A DNA stretch of 64,000 bases from Bacteroidia bacterium (GCA_030427635.1 JAUIBA010000007.1:1-64000); one strand, 5' to 3'; shown: positions 8,021-17,381, numbered from the stretch's first letter. Numbers and translations are program-made. The notes: generated by a model from the letters alone, not told the origin.

Positions 8021-9184
8021 TTACTTAGCGTATTTGTTGATGAGTCTTACTAGGAGGTCGTTGAGCTGCTCTACCTGATACTGGCCTACTGTGGCTTCCA
8101 GATGGCTGTTGCCAATACCACTGTCGTCTGTGATGAATACATAGGTGCCATTGGTGCTAAGAGCCATTGCCCGCATCAGGTACTCAGTTTCCTTATCTAT
8201 GCCACTGGCAGTAACCGGAATGATTTTAATTCCCTTTTCGGCTGCAGTTGTGATAGCGCGCTGCAGCTCTGATATAACACCTGTTTCATGATGTGGTGGT
8301 GCATCCAGTACCAGAAACAGCAGGCGGGTGCGGGCCCCGGCAGACCATGAGAGTTCATTGACTGAGCGGGTGAGCGCTGTATGCACAGCTTCGGGGAAGT
8401 CGCCACCGCCGCCTGCACTCTGCTCCCGTATAAAGGACATTGTGTTATTGATATCTTCTGAAAACGGGCTGATGCGGGTAATATACTGGTCGCCCTGATC
8501 GCGGTAGAAGACAGAGCCTGTGCGTATAGTGGTGCCGGAGTTTGCCGCTTTTGCGTGGGTTATCACATCCTGAAGTTCTGTTTTCAGATATTCCAGCTCA
8601 TCGCCCATAGAGCCTGTGGCATCTACCATAAACGCTATTTCTATGTTTGCCGGTGGCGGTGTTACAGTGGCGATAATTTTGTTGATGCCGTCAGCATATG
8701 GTTTTGCCGGAACAGAAGCGACTAAAGTACCTGCACTATTTTTTACCATCAGCATAGCGTCGGTAAAGTTGGCAGCAGTGGAGGACTGATACAGGTTGGG
8801 CCAGAGTTCGGCCCGGCCACGGTTGTCAGTACGGGCAGTAAATACGACAAAGCCAGCCAGCTGGAGCGTTACTTCAGCATCGGCCTGCGGATTGCCGGCA
8901 CTGTCTTCCACACTTACAGATACACGGTTGCTATTATACATGCTCCAGTAGGCAGGCATAGAGCGGAATACATCCTGCTGTACGGCATTGGTCCAGAAAG
9001 ACCAGTTGTCAGCATCATTCCATTCGGCAGCCGTTATCATGCCGGGAGTTATGGTGCCATTGCCGGAGCCGCCACGGGTAGAGGATGACGGAGATGTAGT
9101 AGTGGAGGATACACTGGCCCGCTTGCTACAACCTGTGGCAATGATAAGGGCAAGAAAGAAAGAGGTAAATATCTGAAGGCGCAT
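8021..9184 (-). CDS. von Willebrand A domain lipoprotein
   Basis: A 387-residue lipoprotein. The signal peptide ends in a lipobox (ALIIATGC, lipidated Cys about residue 19), followed by a Ser/Thr-rich linker. An Ig/CarboxypepD-like beta domain follows (VSVSVEDSAGNPQADAEVTLQL). The VWA domain occupies the second half, with the MIDAS motif variant DATGSM and conserved TGSV/FRDQGDQY and LVLDAPPH strands. VWA domains mediate metal-dependent protein binding, so a surface or periplasmic adhesion or scaffolding role is likely. A TAATTTTG box (minus strand, 9235-9242) could be its promoter -7 element. Confidence 0.82.
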   Translation of the reverse strand: MRLQIFTSFFLALIIATGCSKRASVSSTTTSPSSSTRGGSGNGTITPGMITAAEWNDADNWSFWTNAVQQDVFRSMPAYWSMYNSNRVSVSVEDSAGNPQADAEVTLQLAGFVVFTARTDNRGRAELWPNLYQSSTAANFTDAMLMVKNSAGTLVASVPAKPYADGINKIIATVTPPPANIEIAFMVDATGSMGDELEYLKTELQDVITHAKAANSGTTIRTGSVFYRDQGDQYITRISPFSEDINNTMSFIREQSAGGGGDFPEAVHTALTRSVNELSWSAGARTRLLFLVLDAPPHHETGVISELQRAITTAAEKGIKIIPVTASGIDKETEYLMRAMALSTNGTYVFITDDSGIGNSHLEATVGQYQVEQLNDLLVRLINKYAK

Positions 9185-9390
9185 ATGCTGTAGTATTGAG
9201 GGTGTTTATTAATAGTGCCGGATGGGCGGATAGTCAAAATTATGCCAATACGTAACTTAAAACGTAAAAGGTATAATATTATTATGTTGTGTTACAGATA
9301 CAAAAATGCTGTCAAGGATGTGTGTATGCACATGCTATATTATTAGTTTATATGATTTAAAGTAGGTATATTGCACTACAATTCCTGCTT

Positions 9391-10092
9391 ATGAAGAAAT
9401 ATCTATTTCTGTTTTTTAGCGTCGTTGCAGGCAACCTAGCCCTTGCCCAGTCTTTTAGCACTGCTCATGATACTGTAATCATGAGTGCATCCGGTTCTTT
9501 CTCTGCCGGTAATAATATTACCAATCATACCACATCAGACATTACCCTGCAGTGGCGGATATCTGAAACCAACTTTCCTGCCGACTGGATGGAAATGATA
9601 GGGATATGTGATGCATGGTCTTGCTGGGGATCGGGGGATGTGTGGCCTGTACGGGACCGGGAGTCGGTATATGCGCCGGGTGAGGGAGATTTTCACCTGC
9701 AGGGCAATATGATGTTTGTGAGCGGTACCGGCCCCTACTATCTGAAGGTGCAGCTTACCAATAAATTTACGCCTGCAGAAACACTCACACAGACATATAT
9801 AGTAGATAAAGCATCGGCAGGAGTAATGCAGGCCGCACGTGGCACACAGGACGATGCTGTGGTACTATTCCCTAACCCTGCTACTACGAGCATTAATGTT
9901 TATTATGGCAGTATTCCCGGTGTGGCAGCCATAGGTATATATAGCATAATAGGCAGGGAGATGAAAAAATATATGACATCAGAGTCGTCGGCCAGCCTGG
10001 ATATAGAACAGCTGCCATCAGGCATTTATTTTGTGAAACTGATAGATGCTCATGGCTATGCGGTAGCCGCACAGAAGTTTACCAAGCAGTAG
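9391..10092 (+). CDS. T9SS-sorted secreted protein, paralogue A
   Basis: A 233-residue secreted protein: signal peptide (MKKYLFLFFSVVAGNLALAQ), a beta-rich domain with the motif FPADWMEMIGICDAWSC followed by WPV, then a C-terminal type IX sorting domain (VVLFPNPATTSINVYYG to GIYFVKLID and a final AQKFTKQ). The sorting domain directs passage through the outer membrane and attachment to the surface. It shares its architecture and the GICD-C-W motif with the gene 27 bp downstream, so the two are a tandem duplication and probably co-transcribed. Function of the N-terminal domain unknown. Confidence 0.82.
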   Translation: MKKYLFLFFSVVAGNLALAQSFSTAHDTVIMSASGSFSAGNNITNHTTSDITLQWRISETNFPADWMEMIGICDAWSCWGSGDVWPVRDRESVYAPGEGDFHLQGNMMFVSGTGPYYLKVQLTNKFTPAETLTQTYIVDKASAGVMQAARGTQDDAVVLFPNPATTSINVYYGSIPGVAAIGIYSIIGREMKKYMTSESSASLDIEQLPSGIYFVKLIDAHGYAVAAQKFTKQ

Positions 10093-10119
10093 GATTTATT
10101 CACTGAAAATATACCCGCT

Positions 10120-10815
10120 ATGCGCTTCGTTACTGGGTTTTTCATGGTTATCTTTTTTTGCTGCACCAGCAGGGCTGTGCATGCACAGTCATTTACCGTG
10201 CTGCATGATACGTTATACATCACTTCATCAGCATCTTCACTGGTAGCAGATACCGTTTTCAATACTACAGGAGCGCCGGTAAATATAGAGTGGCGTGTGC
10301 AGGCTACTGATTTTCCGCCGTGCTGGCAGGAGCATACAGGTATATGTGACCCGCTGGCCTGCTATCAGATGCCGGTGTTATGGCCGGCTACAGGTGCCAT
10401 ATCTACCTCATACGGAACGGTGCCGGACATTATAACGTGCGCCACTGACCTGGCAACTTGTACTCCCGGCTGCTACTACCTGACCCTGCGGCTGAATAAT
10501 GCAGCTATTCCTACCGATACAGCGTATATCACATTTAATGTATGCTATGCCACTACCGCAGTAAATGCTATGGGTGGGCAGGAGCAGATAAATGTATATC
10601 CTAATCCGGTGCAGGGGGTACTACATGTGGCGCATGCAGCCGGTATAGCAGGGGTGCAGCTGTATGACATGACGGGCAGACTGGTAAAAGAACAGATGGC
10701 AGGGGCCGCATCAACGGTTATAGCCACTGCCGGTATGCCTCAGGGTATGTATGTGCTGCGGCTTAGGGGAAGTGACGGCAGCATTGCCGCTGTGCGGAAG
10801 ATAACCATACAATAG
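10120..10815 (+). CDS. T9SS-sorted secreted protein, paralogue B
   Basis: A 231-residue paralogue of the preceding gene: signal peptide ending at VHAQ, the matching motif FPPCWQEHTGICDPLAC with WPA after it, and a C-terminal sorting domain (INVYPNPVQGVLHV to GMYVLRLRG and VRKITIQ). It has extra cysteines (CATDLATCTPGC) compared with paralogue A, so an additional disulfide is possible. Divergence between the copies is considerable, which points to an old duplication. Confidence 0.82.
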   Translation: MRFVTGFFMVIFFCCTSRAVHAQSFTVLHDTLYITSSASSLVADTVFNTTGAPVNIEWRVQATDFPPCWQEHTGICDPLACYQMPVLWPATGAISTSYGTVPDIITCATDLATCTPGCYYLTLRLNNAAIPTDTAYITFNVCYATTAVNAMGGQEQINVYPNPVQGVLHVAHAAGIAGVQLYDMTGRLVKEQMAGAASTVIATAGMPQGMYVLRLRGSDGSIAAVRKITIQ

Positions 10816-10870
10816 CCGCTACAGGTACCATGTGCAGGTACTGTATATATAAACTTTTCCCCATCTTCTT

Positions 10871-10898
10871 TTTGTTCGTGAGCGGCTCCGTACATTTG
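10871..10898 (+). promoter_or_regulatory. promoter of uvrD, predicted near-leaderless
   Basis: TTTG at 10871-10874 and TACATTTG at 10891-10898 (spacer 16) match the Bacteroidetes consensus. The -7 box ends only 5 bp before the ATG at 10904, so the transcript should start at or next to the start codon. Confidence 0.65.
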
Positions 10899-10903
10899 TC
10901 CCC

Positions 10904-13195
10904 ATGCAGAAATATTTAGAGGGATTGAATGAACAGCAGATGGCTGCTGTATTGCATATCAATGGCCCGCTGATGATAGTAGCAGGTGCGGGCAGCGGAA
11001 AGACAAAAGTACTTACATCACGCATAGCCCACCTTATCAACAGTGGTATAGATGCGTTCAATATACTGGCGCTTACATTTACCAATAAGGCAGCGGCCGA
11101 AATGAAAGAGCGTGTGGAGAAAGCGCTGGGAAATACAGAAGCAAGAAATCTTTACATAGGTACGTTTCACTCAGTATTTGCCCGCCTGCTGCGTGCAGAT
11201 GCCGACAAGCTGGGTTACCCCAACAACTTTACCATATATGATACCGATGATGCCAAGAGCGTTATAAAGGGAATTGTAAAAGACATGAACCTGGACGATA
11301 AGCACTACAAGGCATCGTATATATACAACCGTATATCTGCCGCCAAGAATGCACTGGTGGGCTATGGCGCTTACAAGCAGGATACACATATACAGCAGGA
11401 AGACTCCCGCAGCAACCGCCCGCGCATGGGCGATATCTATGAGGCGTATGCAAAGCGCTGTTTCCGCAACGGGGCAATGGACTTTGATGATCTGCTGTTC
11501 AATATGTATGTGCTGCTTACCCACTTCCCCGAGGCGCTGGCAAAGTATCAGGGGCGGTTTCAGTATGTACTCATAGATGAGTATCAGGATACGAATGTGG
11601 CGCAGTATGAAATCATTAAGATGCTGGGGGCGCGACATGAGAATATATGTGTGGTGGGTGATGATGCGCAGAGTATCTACTCCTTCCGCGGCGCTACGGT
11701 GCAGAACATACTCCAGTTTCAGACAGACTATGACGATGCCACAGTGATAAAGCTGGAACAGAACTACCGTAGTACCCGCACCATACTGGAAGTGGCCAAT
11801 ACCGTAATAGGGAACAATAAAAACCAGATACCCAAGAAGCTGTGGACCGGTAATAAGGATGGGGATAAAATAATACTGGCGCGCACAGCTACCGATAATG
11901 ATGAGGGCCGCTTTGTGGCAGATGCCATCAAGGAGCAGATGATGCGCAACCATTATGCCAATGGTGACTTTGCCGTACTGTACCGTACCAATGCACAGAG
12001 CCGCTCATTTGAAGAAAGCCTGCGCAGGCTGAATATTCCTTACAAGCTGGTGGGGGGTACATCGTTCTACCAGCGTAAAGAGATAAAGGACTATCTGGCC
12101 TATCTGCGGATAGTGGTAAACCCACAGGATGAGGAGAATATTAAACGTATCATCAACTATCCTACAAGGGGTATAGGCAAGACAACCATAGACCGCATTA
12201 CCATACGGGCCAATGAGCTGAATACCACCTTCTGGGAGGTGATAGCCAACCCCGAAATAGACGGACTGCGCAGTGGCGCTACAGATGCATTTGTACTGAT
12301 GATAAACAGCTTTCGTACCATGCTGCAGAAGCAGAATGCATATGATGTGGCATTTGCCGTAGGCAAACAGACAGGGCTGGTGGCAGACCTTTATAACGAC
12401 AAGAGTGTGGAAGGTGTAGCCCGCTATGAGAACGTGCAGGAGCTGCTGAACTCCATAAAGGAATTTACAGAAACACCCGATGAGGAAGGAGAGCTGCTGG
12501 AAAAAAGCCTGGGTAGCTATCTGCAACAGATAACCCTGCTTACCGATGCCGACCAGGAGAATGCAGAGGATGCCAATGCCGTGCGCCTGATGACGATACA
12601 TGCTGCGAAGGGGCTGGAATTTCCCTGCGTATTTTCTGTAGGGCTGGAGGAAAACCTGTTTCCCAGCGCTATGAGTATGTATGACAGGAATGACCTGGAA
12701 GAGGAGCGGCGCCTGTTTTATGTAGCCGTAACGCGGGCCAAGGAAAGACTGTGGATTACGTATGCCAACAGTCGCTATCGTTTTGGTAGTCTGGTACAGA
12801 ACGAGCCCAGCCGTTTTATACAGGAGATACCAGCGGCCTACCTGGATGCATCATATACAGGAGTAGCGGCACGCGGCCCTATAGGGGGCAATGTGCGCGG
12901 TGGCAGCATGTTTGCCAATGAGCCGGGCAAGTTTGATAAGATGCCATCATTGAAGAAGCTGGCCGATAAACTCTCGGCACCGGCACCTGCTGCACATACA
13001 CCCTCTGCCGATTTTGCACCCGATGATATCTCCGGTATAGAGATAGGGATGCAGGTAGAGCATCAGAAGTTTGGCTTTGGTAAAGTGATGACACTGGAAG
13101 GCGGCACACAGAACCGTATAGCCAGTATAGACTTTGGCACACATGGGGTAAAGAAAATCATGCTCAACTTTGCTAAACTGAGAATAGTGAAATAA
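10904..13195 (+). CDS. uvrD: ATP-dependent DNA helicase UvrD/PcrA
   Basis: A 763-residue superfamily 1A helicase unwinding DNA 3' to 5' in nucleotide excision and mismatch repair and in clearing stalled forks. The helicase motifs are all visible: Q motif and Walker A (AGAGSGKT, about residues 27-34), Ia (LTFTNKAAAEM), Walker B (VLIDEYQDTN), motif III (GDDAQSIYSFRGA), IV (LEQNYRST), V (MTIHAAKGLEF) and VI (VAVTRAKERL). The C-terminus carries the Tudor-like module (GMQVEHQKFGFGKV), which in PcrA contacts RNA polymerase. Length is normal. Stands alone, with a hairpin after the stop. Confidence 0.96.
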   Translation: MQKYLEGLNEQQMAAVLHINGPLMIVAGAGSGKTKVLTSRIAHLINSGIDAFNILALTFTNKAAAEMKERVEKALGNTEARNLYIGTFHSVFARLLRADADKLGYPNNFTIYDTDDAKSVIKGIVKDMNLDDKHYKASYIYNRISAAKNALVGYGAYKQDTHIQQEDSRSNRPRMGDIYEAYAKRCFRNGAMDFDDLLFNMYVLLTHFPEALAKYQGRFQYVLIDEYQDTNVAQYEIIKMLGARHENICVVGDDAQSIYSFRGATVQNILQFQTDYDDATVIKLEQNYRSTRTILEVANTVIGNNKNQIPKKLWTGNKDGDKIILARTATDNDEGRFVADAIKEQMMRNHYANGDFAVLYRTNAQSRSFEESLRRLNIPYKLVGGTSFYQRKEIKDYLAYLRIVVNPQDEENIKRIINYPTRGIGKTTIDRITIRANELNTTFWEVIANPEIDGLRSGATDAFVLMINSFRTMLQKQNAYDVAFAVGKQTGLVADLYNDKSVEGVARYENVQELLNSIKEFTETPDEEGELLEKSLGSYLQQITLLTDADQENAEDANAVRLMTIHAAKGLEFPCVFSVGLEENLFPSAMSMYDRNDLEEERRLFYVAVTRAKERLWITYANSRYRFGSLVQNEPSRFIQEIPAAYLDASYTGVAARGPIGGNVRGGSMFANEPGKFDKMPSLKKLADKLSAPAPAAHTPSADFAPDDISGIEIGMQVEHQKFGFGKVMTLEGGTQNRIASIDFGTHGVKKIMLNFAKLRIVK

Positions 13196-13225
13196 TCGGG
13201 AGTTTTTACCGTATCATATCTGCTG

Positions 13226-13251
13226 CAATGCCTGGCAAAAGCCAGGCATTG
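13226..13251 (+). terminator. hairpin downstream of uvrD
   Basis: A perfect 11-bp stem (CAATGCCTGGC with its complement) and an AAAA loop, 30 bp after the uvrD stop. No T tract follows, so it may act as a 3' stabiliser or a factor-assisted terminator. Confidence 0.45.
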
Positions 13252-13334
13252 TGCTGTCATATTGTTAAAATTTCTGGCCTGATTTTTGCTGATTGTTCTG
13301 AATTACAATCATTTAACCTGAAACCACACTTTTT

Positions 13335-14258
13335 ATGATGAAAAATGTACTCCTGATTTTATTGGTGTGTGCCTGCACCCTGACAGCCCGCTCGCAGACG
13401 TGGACACAATACTTTGAAGGCCCGGTGACAGCTTATACTATTCCGGTTTATATAGACACTGCAGATACGGCCCATGTGAATACCTGGCAGATAGGGCCGC
13501 CGCAGAAAACTATATTCAACAGCGCAGCTACAAGCCCCAATGTTATTGTTACAGATACGCTCAATACCTATCCTATCGGCGATACCTCAGTTTTTACTAT
13601 TGGTTTCAAGCCATCATTGTGGGCTTCATGGGGGGTACTGGCTATACGGTGGGCGCAAAAGCTGGATATGGACCATGCCCATGACTGGGGTGTTGTTGAA
13701 TATTCAATAGACAGCGGCAATACGTGGGAGAATATTTTTGCCAATCCGTTTGTATACAACCTGTACGGGTTTCAGACGGCGAATGTGGACACCATTGATA
13801 CAGGCTTCTGTGCATTTACCGGTACCGATACCACATGGCGGGATATATGGCTATGCTTCGGGCTGTCAAGTGTATCAGATATTGATACTATGCTGCTGCG
13901 CTTTACTATCATGACGGATACGGTAGACAGCATGAAAGAGGGCTGGATGATAGACAACTTCATGGCCCATATAACCTATGCACATACGGTGGCCAAAGAC
14001 CCGTTTCATAACACGGAAATAAGGGTATACCCCAACCTGTCTGCAGGGATAGTGAATATTGAAGCACCCGCTGTAAAGCAGTTTCACATCACAGAGTATC
14101 TGGGGGTCATCAACATGGCAGGGAAAGTAGTAAAGGAATACAGGAACATACCTACGAAGTATTATATAGACCTGAGCGATCAGCCACCCGGGCTGTATTA
14201 CCTCAAGGTGCGGACGAATCTGTATTCAGGCACTTACCCCGTTATGATAAGGCGGTAG
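13335..14258 (+). CDS. T9SS-sorted secreted protein
   Basis: A 307-residue secreted protein with a signal peptide (ending TARSQ), a jelly-roll-like beta domain of about 200 residues (HAHDWGVVEYSIDSGNTWENIF, GWMIDNFMAH) and a C-terminal sorting domain (IRVYPNLSAGIVNIE to GLYYLKVRTN and PVMIRR). The VEYSIDSGNTW pattern is common in MAM/laminin-G-like modules of Bacteroidetes surface proteins. The next gene begins 4 bp later and encodes a cytochrome c peroxidase, so the two probably form an operon. Confidence 0.82.
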   Translation: MMKNVLLILLVCACTLTARSQTWTQYFEGPVTAYTIPVYIDTADTAHVNTWQIGPPQKTIFNSAATSPNVIVTDTLNTYPIGDTSVFTIGFKPSLWASWGVLAIRWAQKLDMDHAHDWGVVEYSIDSGNTWENIFANPFVYNLYGFQTANVDTIDTGFCAFTGTDTTWRDIWLCFGLSSVSDIDTMLLRFTIMTDTVDSMKEGWMIDNFMAHITYAHTVAKDPFHNTEIRVYPNLSAGIVNIEAPAVKQFHITEYLGVINMAGKVVKEYRNIPTKYYIDLSDQPPGLYYLKVRTNLYSGTYPVMIRR

Positions 14259-14262
14259 TATC

Positions 14263-15324
14263 ATGTATAAGTATGGAGTTGTAGCACTGCTTCTGGCAGT
14301 ATCATTGCTGTATGGCTTTGGAAGGCACGGAGCAAAGAGACCATACAGGTTTCCCGTTCTTACATTCTTTCCCGCACTGCCCGGCGAGGCGGAAGGTACC
14401 ACCAGGGGAGGTGTAGCGCTGGGCAGGATGCTTTTCTACGACACCATACTGAGCAGGGATAGTAGCATAGCGTGTGCTTCCTGTCATAAACAGTGGGCAG
14501 CGTTCAGTGATGCGCCGCTGGCTGTGAGCAGGGGTATAGATGCACATGTGCAGCGGCGCAATACACCACCATTGTTTAACATGATGTGGCAACCGGCGTT
14601 TTTCTGGGATGGCCGTGCGGCAAATATCACAGAGCAGGTGTTTCACCCGGTAAGGGATGCCGGGGAAATGGGGATGATGTGGACTGATGTAGCAGCACGG
14701 ATAGCCGGGAATAAAACATACCGGCAGATGTTTCGCACTGTGTATGGCTCCCGCCCTATAGACAGTACGCTTATAGCAGATGCGATAGCACAGTTTGAAA
14801 GAACATTGATATCATATCGCTCAAAGTATGACCGTGTGCTGGAGGGGCTGGATACATTTACCCGTGATGAGGCGGAGGGGTTTCTGCTGGTGAATGATAT
14901 GACCAAAGGTAACTGCCTGCATTGCCATACCTCCGACTCGGACCCATTGGGAACAACATTTGCATACAGCAACAATGGGCTGGACAAAGTGGCAACCGCG
15001 GGAGGGTTCAGGGATGCGGGACGGGGCGCAGTATCAGGGAATGAGCATGACAATGGAAAGTTCAGGATACCTTCCATTCGCAATCTGGCTTTTACTGCAC
15101 CCTATATGCACGATGGCCGATATAGCACGCTGGAGCAGGTTGTTGATTTTTACAGTGACAGTGTGCAGTACTCACCTACTATAGATACAAAGATGGGATT
15201 GGTACACAGGGGAGGTGCCAGGCTTAATGCCGATGAGAAAAAGAAGATTGTCGCCTTCCTGCTCACTATGTCTGACACGGCTTTTGTACATGACCTGGAG
15301 TTTGGTAACCCGTTTGTGAGATGA
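14263..15324 (+). CDS. di-heme cytochrome c peroxidase family protein (CcpA/MauG-like)
   Basis: A 353-residue exported protein with an N-terminal signal/anchor helix. Two c-type heme sites are present, CASCH at about residue 71 and CLHCH at about residue 220, in the order and spacing of bacterial di-heme peroxidases. Family hallmarks are also visible: LGRMLFYDTILSRD before the first heme, NTPPLFNMMWQPAFFWDGRA between the hemes, and PSIRNLAFTAPYMHDGRYSTLEQV after the second. The role is periplasmic peroxide reduction or, as in MauG, oxidation of a protein partner. The 4-bp spacing to the T9SS protein before it suggests a shared function. Confidence 0.88.
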   Translation: MYKYGVVALLLAVSLLYGFGRHGAKRPYRFPVLTFFPALPGEAEGTTRGGVALGRMLFYDTILSRDSSIACASCHKQWAAFSDAPLAVSRGIDAHVQRRNTPPLFNMMWQPAFFWDGRAANITEQVFHPVRDAGEMGMMWTDVAARIAGNKTYRQMFRTVYGSRPIDSTLIADAIAQFERTLISYRSKYDRVLEGLDTFTRDEAEGFLLVNDMTKGNCLHCHTSDSDPLGTTFAYSNNGLDKVATAGGFRDAGRGAVSGNEHDNGKFRIPSIRNLAFTAPYMHDGRYSTLEQVVDFYSDSVQYSPTIDTKMGLVHRGGARLNADEKKKIVAFLLTMSDTAFVHDLEFGNPFVR

Positions 15325-15369
15325 GCACAGGTGACTGATAAGCATTGGGATGCAGCGTGAGATAGCGTA

Positions 15370-15651
15370 CTACGCAAGTATATCTTTGTAGGTGTCATTT
15401 TCCTTCATAAACGCTGTAACCAGCGGGCAGTAGACACGTATCCTGAGGTTGTGTGTGCGGGCATGATTCAGTACATGTGTGATGAGTGCATCGGACAGTC
15501 CGGTATCTCTTGCTGCCGGTGGTATTGTGGTTTGCATCAGCAGCATATCTCCCTTTAGCCAGCGGTAGGTAAGTGTGGCTGTAGTGCCATCGGGCAGTGA
15601 TGCTTCATACTGATATGCCCGCTTGTTGTTAGTAATGCTGATGTTTTCCAT
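15370..15651 (-). CDS. small GNAT-like N-acetyltransferase (YidJ/CG domain)
   Basis: A 93-residue protein of the single-domain acetyltransferase type, with the strand-turn MLLMQTTIPPAARDTGLSDALITHVLNHAR and the terminal VYCPLVTAFMKENDTYKDIL typical of this short family (V-x-C-P-[FL]-V and a Y/H-x-D-[IL][IL] end). It presumably uses acetyl-CoA; substrate unknown. The minus-strand box TACCTTTG (15667-15674) places the transcript start about ten bases before the ATG. Confidence 0.72.
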   Translation of the reverse strand: MENISITNNKRAYQYEASLPDGTTATLTYRWLKGDMLLMQTTIPPAARDTGLSDALITHVLNHARTHNLRIRVYCPLVTAFMKENDTYKDILA

Positions 15652-15666
15652 GCTGTAGTATTAATG

Positions 15667-15674
15667 CAAAGGTA
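15667..15674 (-). promoter_or_regulatory. promoter -7 box TACCTTTG for the small acetyltransferase
   Basis: Perfect TAnnTTTG on the minus strand, 15 bp before the start codon at 15651. No clear -33 TTG at standard spacing. Confidence 0.45.
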
Positions 15675-15848
15675 GGGGTGCTGTGTAGAAGATAGAAATA
15701 CTCTGTTGAACGTGTAGCGAGGGAAAGTTGCTGAACCTGAAATGACAAAAGTTATCTTCAACCATTTGTTTTCTCATACCGGACCATAAGGACACACAGA
15801 GCTTCTACAAGGATTGTGAAGACTATCGTATCTTTAAAAAAAGCAACT

Positions 15849-16799
15849 ATGAAATACGTCCTATCCCTCTTTATTGTTATCTCATTATTTATGTGCTCCT
15901 GCCACAAACAGGGAAAGGGGAAAAATGAACCGGTACAGGATATATGCAACGGCTCATATATAGTTGATATTGGGAAGAATATGTACTACAGACTTATATA
16001 CTGCCTTGATTCCAGCAACGGGAATACAATCGGACCATTTGTTAGCAATCTTCCCCGCAACTCAGGCAATGGAACTTATAATATTATTAATAACAGCTAC
16101 TATGTATTAGGGAGCATTGGGGAAAGTGTATATCTCATCAGACATGATTTCGGAGCAAAGGAAACAAAATATATACAGTATTCAGGTTGGCTGGAAAGTT
16201 ATGACGGCTTTTTTGTGCCCTTTACCTCTGTGCTATGCAATGCTGCAGCGGGAAAAGTCTATTATACTTCAAACAGTGTTTTATTTGAGTTGCAAATAAA
16301 TAATGACAGATGTATAGACAGAGAAATTTTCAGGGCTGATTGCCGCCTTGACAGTACATCGCTTACTATTGATGAAAATACAGGCTTTATTTACTACATA
16401 TGCGGTGCTTCACTGATGAAGGCAGACCCTGCCTCAGGAGTTGTGTCTACAGTGCGCACCTATACTGATGTGCGGCTCAACAACTTACAGTTTAATAAGA
16501 ATGATGGCAGTATATATGCTATAGATACACTGTCCACTCCCTGCAATTATGTAAGAATAGCGCCTGCCGACGGCAGTATTTCAGTACTGGCCCGTCTTGA
16601 TTATGTAACGGGAAATAAAAATCTGCATCACACTTTTGACGAATGTGGGAACCGTTACATGATATCTGGTAATGGTACTGTGGCTATTGAAGATTTATTT
16701 ATTCACAACGCAAGTAATGGGGCGCTGATAAAACGTATGAAGGGATTGGCTGCGTATAATCTGATATATATAAAGCATCCGCAGATGCCGAGATATTAA
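15849..16799 (+). CDS. lipoprotein of unknown function, possible beta-propeller
   Basis: A 316-residue lipoprotein with lipobox SLFMCSC (lipidated Cys near residue 18). The mature part is a series of roughly 40-residue beta units (for example DENTGFIYYICGASLMKADPASGVVSTVRTYTD and NKNDGSIYAIDTLSTPCNYVRIAPADGSISVL), which suggests a propeller fold. It is AT-rich relative to the surrounding genes. The ATG at 15849 starts directly at a normal signal peptide; an in-frame ATG at 15816 would put charged residues ahead of it. Function unknown. Confidence 0.68.
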   Translation: MKYVLSLFIVISLFMCSCHKQGKGKNEPVQDICNGSYIVDIGKNMYYRLIYCLDSSNGNTIGPFVSNLPRNSGNGTYNIINNSYYVLGSIGESVYLIRHDFGAKETKYIQYSGWLESYDGFFVPFTSVLCNAAAGKVYYTSNSVLFELQINNDRCIDREIFRADCRLDSTSLTIDENTGFIYYICGASLMKADPASGVVSTVRTYTDVRLNNLQFNKNDGSIYAIDTLSTPCNYVRIAPADGSISVLARLDYVTGNKNLHHTFDECGNRYMISGNGTVAIEDLFIHNASNGALIKRMKGLAAYNLIYIKHPQMPRY

Positions 16800-16826
16800 G
16801 TAATACTGTAAACAAAGAATAGTAAT

Positions 16827-17096
16827 ATGAGAATAGAAAGTCTTCACTCAAATACAGATGGACATACAGAAAGCAGTATTAAAGTTGACGATATAAATAA
16901 CGCACAGTACGCAGCTCACCAATTATCACCAGTGGTACCTGACAATACTATAAGGGAAAAAGCTACCTCTGCTATTGTAAAGTCATTCTATGCTGATGAT
17001 GGTTTTAGTACCGGTACACATTACTCAGGTACCGGTAAGCTCATAAAAACACGACCAGGCAGCGCGGAAAAGCCAACCAGTAATTGCGGCTGGTAA
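16827..17096 (+). CDS. small hypothetical protein ending in CGW
   Basis: An 89-residue polar protein without signal peptide or transmembrane segment. It has a single cysteine, located in the C-terminal TSNCGW. It follows the preceding lipoprotein gene by 27 bp and may share its transcript. Composition (Ser/Thr/Asn/His-rich) suggests disorder. No family recognised; a precursor-peptide role can be imagined but no modifying enzyme is nearby. Confidence 0.4.
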   Translation: MRIESLHSNTDGHTESSIKVDDINNAQYAAHQLSPVVPDNTIREKATSAIVKSFYADDGFSTGTHYSGTGKLIKTRPGSAEKPTSNCGW

Positions 17097-17381
17097 GCCT
17101 GTATTCGCATGTTTTTTATCGGGCAGATATTATACGAATAATGCAATTTATGGTTGGATAGGTATAACATTGCTTAGTCAGATGCACCATTAGTACGTTT
17201 TCTGTATAAGTGTGCTGCTCACTGCCCTGAACGTACAAGAGTGTGACACAATGGAGGGGGATTAAAGATGGCAGTGCGTGTCCGGTTAATTTCTGTCATT
17301 CTGCTGACAGGTTATTAATCAACTGAAAACTTTATGTTTATTTGCACTACTTTCATTTATATACGCTTTAATGACTACGTT

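Noticed and set aside
11171-11953. 260-codon minus-strand frame opposite uvrD
   Set aside because: Antisense shadow of the helicase gene; hydrophobic look comes from the complementary codons.
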